Source of the DNA: Brachybacterium paraconglomeratum
GTDB taxonomy: Bacteria > Actinomycetota > Actinomycetes > Actinomycetales > Dermabacteraceae
Direction: 5' to 3'
Length of the DNA stretch: 64,000 nt
NCBI RefSeq assembly: GCF_003994255.1
Contig: NZ_ML133851.1
Coordinates: forward strand, 310,001 to 374,000
Shown here piece after piece: positions 53,237 through 60,761 of the stretch. The stretch's first letter is position 1. Each line of letters opens with the position of its first letter. Position numbers and translations under genes: made by a program. The notes beneath the pieces were generated by a model. The model was not told the origin of the DNA. It saw only the letters and a list, made by a program, of their open reading frames with translations, and ran no database searches.

Positions 53237-53542
53237 TCAGCTGGCGCCGACCAGCGGCGCGGTGCCGTCGGCGAGGCCCTCGGGGACGGTGTCCGGGATC
53301 GTCACGCGCTCGGCGACCGCGATGCGGTCGGAGACCTCGCGCAGCACGAAGGACAGCGGGAGACCGAGGGCGTCGGTCACGGAGACGAGCAGCTCGCTGG
53401 AGGCCTCCTTCTGCCCGCGCTCGATCTCGCTGAGATAGCCCAGCGAGACGCGCGCGTCGGAGGACACCTGCCGCAGCGTGCGGCCCTGGGCACGGCGCGC
53501 ATCGCGCAGCACGTCCCCCAGCTCCTGACGGAACAGGATCAT
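53237..53542 (-). CDS. clgR: ClgR-like XRE-family transcriptional activator
   Basis: 101-aa helix-turn-helix regulator. The Cro/C1-type domain ([33 protein letters not shown]) is followed by [19 protein letters not shown] and the diagnostic [14 protein letters not shown]. In other actinobacteria ClgR activates clpP operons and some recombination genes. The C-terminus ends VGAS rather than a clear Clp-degron. The ATG at 53542 is preferred over an upstream frame extension because AGGAAGG lies just before it and relatives begin here. Confidence 0.9.
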   Translation of the reverse strand: MILFRQELGDVLRDARRAQGRTLRQVSSDARVSLGYLSEIERGQKEASSELLVSVTDALGLPLSFVLREVSDRIAVAERVTIPDTVPEGLADGTAPLVGAS

Positions 53543-53740
53543 GGACCTTCCTCCCTTCCTCTGACTCTGGATGAACTTCTCATGCACCTCTGGGATGCGG
53601 TACGTCGTCGTCATCACGTGGAGCCCAACGCGTCCTCCCGCGAGAGTGTTCCCCAGAGTGTAGTGGGCCACGTCCGAGGGTTCGCTGGAGATGTGCACGG
53701 TGGACGTCGGGGAGGAGAGGACCGCGTCGTCCCCGGCTGA

Positions 53741-54229
53741 TCAGGACTCGGACGGATCGGCGAGCTCGGCGGCGAGCTCGGCGAGGGCCTCCTGGACGGC
53801 GAGGGCCCGGATCTCGGCTCTCCCGCCGCTGAGACGGACCTCACGGGTGCGGGCAGGACCGCCGCGTCGGGCGATCCCGAGGTGCACCGTGCCCTCCGGC
53901 ACACCTCGCGCGTCGGGGCCGGGGCCGGCCACTCCGGTCGTGGAGACGGCGAGGTCGGCGTCGTACAGCCGCTGCGCGCCCTCGGCCATCGCGGCGGCGA
54001 CCTCCGCGGTCACCGCGCCGGTGCGCTCGAGCAGCCCGGCGTCCACGCCGAGCACTCGGGTCTTCGCCGCGTAGGAGTAGCAGGCCGCTCCCCCGGCGAC
54101 GACGTCGCTCGCCCCGGGCACGTCGACCAGTCGGGCCACGACCGCGCCGGCCGTGAGCGACTCGGCGGTCGCGAGCGACCAGCCGCGCTCGCGTGCCGCG
54201 TCGATCACCGCGGCGGGGGTCCCGCTCAC
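53741..54229 (-). CDS. pncC: CinA-family nicotinamide-nucleotide amidohydrolase
   Basis: 162-aa stand-alone CinA C-terminal domain that hydrolyses NMN to nicotinic acid mononucleotide in NAD salvage. Motifs: LATAESLTAGAVVARLVDVPGAS, GGAACYSYAAKTRVLGV and STTGVAGPGPDARGVPEGTVHLG. The GTG at 54229 overlaps the pgsA stop (GTGA). The pgsA-cinA-clgR-DUF3046-recA order is standard in this phylum. Confidence 0.93.
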   Translation of the reverse strand: MSGTPAAVIDAARERGWSLATAESLTAGAVVARLVDVPGASDVVAGGAACYSYAAKTRVLGVDAGLLERTGAVTAEVAAAMAEGAQRLYDADLAVSTTGVAGPGPDARGVPEGTVHLGIARRGGPARTREVRLSGGRAEIRALAVQEALAELAAELADPSES

Positions 54230-54825
54230 GCCTGCCCGGTTCCCGCCGAGAGCGCCTCGCGGCGCAGGCGCAGGCCGTCCTTGAGGTTCACCAGGCCGGA
54301 CCACACGGTCAGCACCACGGCCAGCAGCACCAGGGCCAGGCCGATCCAGCGCGCCGGGGACCACCACAGCTCGAAGGGGATGAGGCAGAAGGTGATCGCG
54401 ATGGACTGCACCATCGTCTTCGCCTTGCCGGCCATGTTCGCCGGCAGCGCCCCGTACTTCAGGATGGTGAAGCGCATGACGGTGATGCCGATCTCGCGCA
54501 CCAGGATCAGCACGGTCATCCACCAGGGGACGTACTCCCACACTGAGAGCATGATCAGCGCCGCGCCGGTGATCGCCTTGTCCGCGATCGGGTCCATGAT
54601 CTTGCCGAAGTCGGTGATCAGGTTGCGGCTGCGGGCGAGGTGCCCGTCGACGAAGTCGGTGATCATCGCCAGGACGAACACCGCGGCGACGAGCAGTCGG
54701 CCCGGCACGGTGTCCGGGTAGAGGATCGCGAGCACCACCAGCAGCGGCACCATGACGCAGCGCAGCATGGTGAGGATGTTGGCGATGTTCCACAGCGGGA
54801 CCTCGGCCTCGGGCTTCGTGGTCAT
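54226..54825 (-). CDS. pgsA: CDP-diacylglycerol--glycerol-3-phosphate 3-phosphatidyltransferase
   Basis: 199-aa membrane enzyme of phosphatidylglycerol synthesis. The CDP-alcohol phosphotransferase signature D-G-x2-A-R-x8-G-x3-D-x3-D is complete in DGHLARSRN through GKIMDPIADK. Five to six membrane helices are visible, beginning LWNIANILTMLRCVMVPLLV. A phosphatidylinositol-phosphate synthase assignment is possible within the family, but position next to cinA and recA favours PgsA. Confidence 0.92.
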   Translation of the reverse strand: MTTKPEAEVPLWNIANILTMLRCVMVPLLVVLAILYPDTVPGRLLVAAVFVLAMITDFVDGHLARSRNLITDFGKIMDPIADKAITGAALIMLSVWEYVPWWMTVLILVREIGITVMRFTILKYGALPANMAGKAKTMVQSIAITFCLIPFELWWSPARWIGLALVLLAVVLTVWSGLVNLKDGLRLRREALSAGTGQA

Positions 54826-54881
54826 CGGTGCTCCTGGGGTTCGGCGGGACGGGATACGAGGGAAGGACGGGGGTGGGACGC

Positions 54882-57818
54882 TCAGCGGCCGGTGAGGCTC
54901 CAGGCGTCCTCGCTCTCCTCGTCGTCCTCGTCGTAGTAGTCGACGGCGGGCTCGGTGCCGTCGTCGGCGAGCGGGTCGCTGCCGTACCGGTCGGCGCTCC
55001 CCTCGCCGACGGGCTCGGTCGGCTCGGGCTCGAGGTCCACGGCCTGGTCGGCGCCGTAGGGCTCGTCGCCCTCCCCGCTCGGGGCCTCCTCCCCGCGGAT
55101 GCGGGCGATCGCGGTGCCGAGCTCGTCGGGGTGGACGAGCACGTCGCGGGCCTTGGATCCCTCGGAAGGGCCGACGATCTCGCGGGACTCGAGCAGGTCC
55201 ATCAGCCGGCCCGCCTTCGCGAAGCCGACGCGCAGCTTGCGCTGCAGCATGGAGGTCGAGCCGAACTGCGTGGTGACCACGAGCTCCGCGGCCTGCAGCA
55301 GCACCTCGAGATCGTCGCCGATGTCGTCGTCGATCTGCTTCTTCTCCGCGACGACGGTGACGTCCTCGCGGTAGTTCGGCGTCATCTGCGTCTTGACGTG
55401 GTCGACGACCTTGTGGATCTCCGACTCGTTGACCCAGGCGCCCTGGACGCGCATCGGCTTCGCCTTGCCCATCGGGTGGAACAGGGCGTCGCCCTGGCCG
55501 ATGAGCTTCTCCGCGCCGGGCGTGTCGAGGATGACGCGGGAGTCCTGCAGGGAGGAGGTCGAGAAGGCGAGCCGGCTGGGCACGTTCGCCTTGATGATGC
55601 CGGTGACGACGTCGACCGACGGGCGCTGCGTGGCGAGGATCAGGTGGATCCCCGCGGCACGGGCGAGCTGGGTGATGCGCTGGATCGAGGCCTCGACGTC
55701 GCGGGGGGCGACCATCATGAGGTCCGCGAGCTCGTCGACGACCACCAGCAGGTACGGGTAGGGGGCCAGGCGCCGCTCGCTGCCGGCGGGGACCTGCACC
55801 TCCCCGGCGCGCACGGCCTTGTTGAAGTCGTCGATGTGCTTGAACCCGAAGGCGGCGAGGTCGTCGTAGCGGGCGTCCATCTCCTTGACGACCCACTCGA
55901 GCGCCTCGGCGGCCTTCTTCGGGTTGGTGATGATCGGGGTGATCAGGTGCGGGATGCCCTCGTAGATGGTGAGCTCCACGCGCTTGGGATCCACCAGCAC
56001 CATCCGCACCTCCTCCGGGGTGGCGCGCATGAGGATCGAGGTGATCATCGAGTTGACGAAGCTCGACTTGCCGGCGCCGGTGGCGCCCGCGACCAGCAGG
56101 TGAGGCATCTTGGCGAGGTTCGCGACGACGTAGCCGCCCTCGACGTCCTTGCCCACGCCCATCACCAGCGGGTGCTCGTTGCGGCGGGCGACCTGGCTGC
56201 GCAGCACGTCGCCGAGCGCGACGGTCTCGCGGTCGGTGTTGGGGATCTCGATGCCGATCGCCTTCTTGCCGGGGATCGGCGAGAGGATGCGCACGTCCGA
56301 GCTCGCGACCGCGTAGGCGATGTTCTTGTCCAGCGCCGTGACCTTCTCGACCTTGGTGCCGGGCTCGAGCTCGACCTCGTAACGGGTGACCGTCGGGCCG
56401 CGGGAGAAGCCCACCACCTCGGCGGCGACCTTGAACTGCTCGAAGACTTCCTCGAGCGCCCTGACCACCTGATCGTTGGCCTCGGAGCGGGACTTGTGCG
56501 GGGGGCCCTCGAGCAGGAAGGAGGACTCCGGGAGGGTGTAGACCACGTCGCCGGCGAGCTCGAGCTGCTCGCCCGCGCGGGGCAGGTCGCCCATCGGCGG
56601 ATGCACCAGCTCCGCGGCGTCCTCGGTCTTCTCCGGGGCCGCCGCCGCGGCGGCCGGCACCTTCTTCGCGGGCACGGGCGTGGTGCGGTCCCCGCCGCGG
56701 GCCCCCTTGGCGGGCAGCGCCGCGGTGGGCGCCTCGTCGCCGGTGGGGAAGGTCTTGGCGCGCTGGTTCTCGTCCTCGACCACGTCGAAGACCTCGGTCG
56801 CGACCTCCGGGGCGCCGCGGCGCGGGCCGGCGGGACCGGCCTTCGCGGACTTCGCGCCCTTGCCGGCGCGACCAGGCTTCTTCGCGCCGGGTCGGCCCTC
56901 CTCGGCCACGCCCTGCTCGAAGGCCTCGTCGCCGGCGTAGCCGAACGCCTCGTGGTCCCGCTCGGCCTCCGCGGCCTCCGCCTTCTCCTTGCGGGTGCGG
57001 CGACGGGGGCGGGCGGCGGGCTGGGCCGCGGTCTCCTGCTCGTGCACGGCCGGGTCGACGCGGCGCGGGCGCAGGCCGAAGGCGATGCGCTCCTCGTCCT
57101 CCTCCTCGCTGCGGCCGACCATCACGTCGTACACGCCGCGCAGACGGGAGGGGATCGACTCGACCGGAGTCGCGGTGAGCACGAGGATGCCGAAGGCGAT
57201 CAGGGCGGAGTGGATGATCACGACGGCCAGCGGCGGCAGCAGCGCCTCGAGCGGCGCGGCCGCGAGATAGCCGAGCACGCCGCCGCCGCGGGCGAGGGCG
57301 TCGATGCCGTCGGCCGGGGCGGGCAGGCGCGCCGAGACCGAGGCGATGGCGGAGATCGCGGTGAGCAGCACGGCGATCCCGATCGAGATGCGGGTGTTGG
57401 CGCGCACCTGGTCGGGGCGGCGGAACATGCGCAGCGACCAGCCGGCGGCCAGCAGCGGGATCACCATGGAGGAGATCCCGAAGGTGCCGGCGACCACGGT
57501 GTGCACGGCGCCGAGCACGGGGCCGCTGGACTGCCACCACTCGACCACGGCGACGAGCACCGCGATGAGCATCAGGAACAGCGCGTAGCCGTCGCGCCGC
57601 TGCTCGGGCTCGACCTCCCAGCGCTGCACCCCGATGCCGCGGACCATGCCGCCGATCATGCGGGCGATCGCCAGATAGCCGGAGCGCACTGCGCGCACCG
57701 GCAGAGGGAGCGTCGAGGGGTCGTTCGCCGCGGCTCCGCGGGTCCGGGAGCTGCCGGAGGCCGAGGAGCGGGACGAGCCTTTCGACGCACGTGCGGGGGA
57801 AGACGTACGTGTCGCCAT
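54882..57818 (-). CDS. ftsK: DNA translocase FtsK
   Basis: 978-aa septal DNA pump. Four membrane helices lie in residues about 60-240, followed by a long Pro/Ala/Lys-rich linker. The motor domain has VGFSRGPTVTRYEVELEPG, Walker A VAGATGAGKSSFVNS, VDPKRVEL and VVVDELADLMMVAPRDVE, and the C-terminal gamma winged helix (STSMLQRKLRVGFAKAGRLMDLLE) reads orienting sequences. A TACCAT element (57826-57831) ends 7 nt before the ATG with no ribosome-binding site, so the mRNA may be leaderless. Confidence 0.96.
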   Translation of the reverse strand: MATRTSSPARASKGSSRSSASGSSRTRGAAANDPSTLPLPVRAVRSGYLAIARMIGGMVRGIGVQRWEVEPEQRRDGYALFLMLIAVLVAVVEWWQSSGPVLGAVHTVVAGTFGISSMVIPLLAAGWSLRMFRRPDQVRANTRISIGIAVLLTAISAIASVSARLPAPADGIDALARGGGVLGYLAAAPLEALLPPLAVVIIHSALIAFGILVLTATPVESIPSRLRGVYDVMVGRSEEEDEERIAFGLRPRRVDPAVHEQETAAQPAARPRRRTRKEKAEAAEAERDHEAFGYAGDEAFEQGVAEEGRPGAKKPGRAGKGAKSAKAGPAGPRRGAPEVATEVFDVVEDENQRAKTFPTGDEAPTAALPAKGARGGDRTTPVPAKKVPAAAAAAPEKTEDAAELVHPPMGDLPRAGEQLELAGDVVYTLPESSFLLEGPPHKSRSEANDQVVRALEEVFEQFKVAAEVVGFSRGPTVTRYEVELEPGTKVEKVTALDKNIAYAVASSDVRILSPIPGKKAIGIEIPNTDRETVALGDVLRSQVARRNEHPLVMGVGKDVEGGYVVANLAKMPHLLVAGATGAGKSSFVNSMITSILMRATPEEVRMVLVDPKRVELTIYEGIPHLITPIITNPKKAAEALEWVVKEMDARYDDLAAFGFKHIDDFNKAVRAGEVQVPAGSERRLAPYPYLLVVVDELADLMMVAPRDVEASIQRITQLARAAGIHLILATQRPSVDVVTGIIKANVPSRLAFSTSSLQDSRVILDTPGAEKLIGQGDALFHPMGKAKPMRVQGAWVNESEIHKVVDHVKTQMTPNYREDVTVVAEKKQIDDDIGDDLEVLLQAAELVVTTQFGSTSMLQRKLRVGFAKAGRLMDLLESREIVGPSEGSKARDVLVHPDELGTAIARIRGEEAPSGEGDEPYGADQAVDLEPEPTEPVGEGSADRYGSDPLADDGTEPAVDYYDEDDEESEDAWSLTGR

Positions 57819-57825
57819 GGTCCCG

Positions 57826-57831
57826 ATGGTA
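57826..57831 (-). promoter_or_regulatory. -10 element TACCAT upstream of ftsK
   Basis: TACCAT on the minus strand ends seven bases before the ftsK ATG. The spacing would start transcription at or beside the ATG; no Shine-Dalgarno sequence is present. Confidence 0.4.
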
Positions 57832-57966
57832 CATTCCGGCCCCCGCTCGGCCCGGGAGGCGACCCGCGCGATCCGGTCTCGCGGGGCGCGGATCACGCCG
57901 CCGACAGGGGTTCCGCCCCCGGCGCGCGCCGCGGGCACGCGTCCGGCTCGCCGGGACGCGGGTGGC

Positions 57967-59661
57967 TCAGGCCTCGACGACCACCGGGATGATCATGGGG
58001 CGCCGGCGCAGCCGCTGGCCGACGTAGCGGCCGACGACCCGCCGCATGACCTGCTGCAGCTGGTAGGTGTCGCGGCGGTCGGCCTGGTCGGCGACCGCCT
58101 GCTCGAGGGCCTTGACGATGTCGGGCCGGAGCCGGTCGAAGACCGCGTCGTCCTCGGCGACGCCGCGGGCGTGGATCTCGGGTCCCGCGATCAGCGCCCC
58201 GGTCTCGGAGTTCACGACCGCGAACAGGGAGATGAACCCTTCATCGCCGAGGATGCGGCGGTCCTTGAGGTCCGCCTCGGAGATCTCGCCGACGCTCGAG
58301 CCGTCCACGTACACGTAGCCGTTGGGGATCTCCCCGACCACCTCGGCGATCCCGTCCTTGAGGTCCACGACCTGGCCGTCGCGGGCGAGGACCACGCGCT
58401 CGCGCGGCACGCCGGTGGCCTCGGCGATCCGGCCGTTGGCGATGAGATGGCGCACCTCGCCGTGGATCGGCATGACGTTCTGCGGCCGCACGATGTTGTA
58501 GCAGTACAGCAGCTCGCCCTCGCTGGCGTGCCCGGAGGTGTGGACCTTGGCGCTGCCCTTGTGGACCACCTCGGCGCCGAGCGCCATCAGCCCGTTGACC
58601 ACGCGGAAGACCGCGTTCTCGTTGCCGGGGATGAGGGAGGAGGCGAGGATGACCACGTCGCCGGGGCCGACGGAGACGCGGTGGTCGCGGTTCGCGATCC
58701 GGCCCAGCGCCGCCATCGGCTCGCCCTGGCTGCCGGTGCACATCAGCACCACCTGCTCGTCGGGCAGGGAGTCGATGCGCTTGACGTCGACGAGCGTGTC
58801 CTCGGGGACGCGGAGATAGCCCATCTCCGCGGCGATGCCCATGTTCCGCACCATCGAGCGGCCCACGAAGGCGACCTTCCGCCCGTGCGCCGCGGCGGCG
58901 TCGAGCACCTGCTGGACGCGGTGGACGTGGCTGGAGAAGGACGCCACGACGATCTTCTGGCGTGCCCGGGCGAAGATCCCCTTCAGCACCGGACCGATCT
59001 CCTGCTCGCCGACGGTGAAGCCGGGGACCTCGGCGTTGGTGGAGTCGGTCATGAACAGGTCCACCCCGGCCTCGCCGAGGCGGGCGAAGGCGCGCAGGTC
59101 GGTGATCCGGCCGTCGAGCGGGAGCTGGTCCATCTTGAAGTCGCCGGTGTGCAGGACGGTCCCGGCGGGGGTGGAGACGTGCACCGCGAGCGCGTCGGGG
59201 ATCGAGTGGTTCACGGCCACGAACTCGCACTCGAAGGGGCCGAAGCTCTCGGTCTGCCCCTCCGCGACGACGAGGGTGAAGGGACGGATGCGGTGCTCGC
59301 GCAGCTTCGCCTCGATGAAGGCGAGGGTCAGCTGGCTGCCCACCAGCGGGATGTCGGGCTTGCGCCGCAGCAGGTAGGGCACGGCGCCGATGTGGTCCTC
59401 GTGCCCGTGGGTGAGCACGATCGCGGCGACGTCGTCGAGCCGGTCCTCGAGCATGTCGAAGTCCGGCAGGATCAGGTCCACGCCGGGCTGGGACTCCTCG
59501 GGGAAGAGCACCCCGCAGTCGACGATCAGCAGGCGGCCCTCGTACTCGAGGACGGTCATGTTGCGGCCCACGTCGCCGAGGCCGCCCAGCGGCGTGATCC
59601 GCAGCGTGCCCGGGGCGAGCTCGGGCGGTGCGGGGAGACGGTCGGTGAAGGCGGCGGTCAT
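57967..59661 (-). CDS. rnj: ribonuclease J
   Basis: 564-aa metallo-beta-lactamase-fold RNase with endo- and 5'-exonuclease activity in mRNA and rRNA processing. It carries ILTHGHEDHIGAVPYLL-type metal ligands (written from VLTHGHEDH), NHSIPDALAV, HTGDFKMDQ, the beta-CASP region with SQGEPMAAL and HTSGHASEGEL, and a C-terminal domain. GAGGAG precedes the ATG. It lies 31 nt after dapA, the usual dapA-rnj-ftsK order of actinobacteria. Confidence 0.95.
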   Translation of the reverse strand: MTAAFTDRLPAPPELAPGTLRITPLGGLGDVGRNMTVLEYEGRLLIVDCGVLFPEESQPGVDLILPDFDMLEDRLDDVAAIVLTHGHEDHIGAVPYLLRRKPDIPLVGSQLTLAFIEAKLREHRIRPFTLVVAEGQTESFGPFECEFVAVNHSIPDALAVHVSTPAGTVLHTGDFKMDQLPLDGRITDLRAFARLGEAGVDLFMTDSTNAEVPGFTVGEQEIGPVLKGIFARARQKIVVASFSSHVHRVQQVLDAAAAHGRKVAFVGRSMVRNMGIAAEMGYLRVPEDTLVDVKRIDSLPDEQVVLMCTGSQGEPMAALGRIANRDHRVSVGPGDVVILASSLIPGNENAVFRVVNGLMALGAEVVHKGSAKVHTSGHASEGELLYCYNIVRPQNVMPIHGEVRHLIANGRIAEATGVPRERVVLARDGQVVDLKDGIAEVVGEIPNGYVYVDGSSVGEISEADLKDRRILGDEGFISLFAVVNSETGALIAGPEIHARGVAEDDAVFDRLRPDIVKALEQAVADQADRRDTYQLQQVMRRVVGRYVGQRLRRRPMIIPVVVEA

Positions 59662-59692
59662 CGGGGTCTCCTCGGCACTCGGGCGGATCGGA

Positions 59693-60601
59693 TCAGAGCA
59701 GGCCGGCGGCGTCCAGCGCGGCGGAGAGCTCGCGCAGCTGGGTGGCGTCGGCGGGCAGGTGCGGCCCGCGCATCGCGGCGTGCGGCAGCACGCCCTGCAG
59801 GTGCAGCGCGGCCTTCGCGGCGACCGCGCCGGGCATCCGGTTCATGATCGCCTCGACCACGGGCACGAGCCGACGATGGGCCTCGAGGGCGGCGGGCAGG
59901 TCGGAGCGGTCCACCGCCTCGACCATCTCCCGCTCGATGTCGCCGGCGATCTGGCTGACCACGGAGACCATGCCGGCCGCGCCGAGCGTCAGCCAGGGCA
60001 GGTTCAGCGCGTCCTCGCCGGAGTAGTAGACGAGGTCGGTCTGCGCCATGACGAGGGAGGCCTGCTGGAGGTCGGCCTTGGCGTCCTTCACCGCGACGAT
60101 GCGCGGGTTCTCCGCCAGGCGCAGCAGGGTCTCGAGCGCCAGCGGGATCCCGGCGCGGCCGGGGATGTCGTAGAGCATCACCGGCAGGTCGGTGGAGTCC
60201 GCGATCGCGGTGGTGTGCGAGACGACCCCGGCCTGCGAGGGCTTGGAGTAGTAGGGAGTGACCACGAGCAGCCCGTCGACGCCAACCTCGGCGTGCGCGC
60301 GGGCGAGGTCGATCGAGTGGGCGGTGTCGTAGGTGCCGACGCCGGCGACCACGGTCGCCTCGTCGCCGACGGCCTCGACCACGGCGCGGGCCAGGTCGAT
60401 CTTCTCGACGTCGGTGAGGGTGGGCGCCTCCCCCGTCGTGCCGGAGACGACGACGAGGTCGTGGCCGTGCTCGACGACGTGGGCGGCGAGCGACTGGGCC
60501 GCGTCGAGGTCGACGCGGTGGCCGTCCGCGCTCAGCGGGGTGACCATCGCGGTCCCCACCGCGCCGAACGGTCGCGCAGGGCGCTGGTCGGTGCTGCTCA
60601 T
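59693..60601 (-). CDS. dapA: 4-hydroxy-tetrahydrodipicolinate synthase
   Basis: 302-aa TIM-barrel enzyme starting the diaminopimelate branch from aspartate semialdehyde and pyruvate. The motifs VVSGTTGEAPTLT, MLYDIPGRAGIPL (catalytic Tyr) and IVAVKDAKADL (Schiff-base Lys) are present. GGAGGAG lies before the ATG. With dapF it supplies the substrate of MurE. Confidence 0.95.
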   Translation of the reverse strand: MSSTDQRPARPFGAVGTAMVTPLSADGHRVDLDAAQSLAAHVVEHGHDLVVVSGTTGEAPTLTDVEKIDLARAVVEAVGDEATVVAGVGTYDTAHSIDLARAHAEVGVDGLLVVTPYYSKPSQAGVVSHTTAIADSTDLPVMLYDIPGRAGIPLALETLLRLAENPRIVAVKDAKADLQQASLVMAQTDLVYYSGEDALNLPWLTLGAAGMVSVVSQIAGDIEREMVEAVDRSDLPAALEAHRRLVPVVEAIMNRMPGAVAAKAALHLQGVLPHAAMRGPHLPADATQLRELSAALDAAGLL

Positions 60602-60726
60602 GGTCTCCTCCAGGGGAAGTGCTGCTGCCCGGATCCTAGTGCAGGGGCGGGCCGTGCCCCGTGCCGTCCCGGCACGCGGCGGGTCCGTCGGCGTCGTGCC
60701 CCGGCGGGCTCCGGCGGCGTGGCGGG

Positions 60727-60753
60727 CGGCGGCGGGGCGAGGGCCCGCCGCCG
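60727..60753 (-). terminator. hairpin downstream of the asparagine synthetase gene
   Basis: CGGCGGCGGG (60727-60736) pairs with CCCGCCGCCG (60744-60753), 8 nt past the asnB stop. There is no T-tract. It would separate asnB from dapA. Confidence 0.45.
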
Positions 60754-60761
60754 CGGCCTCC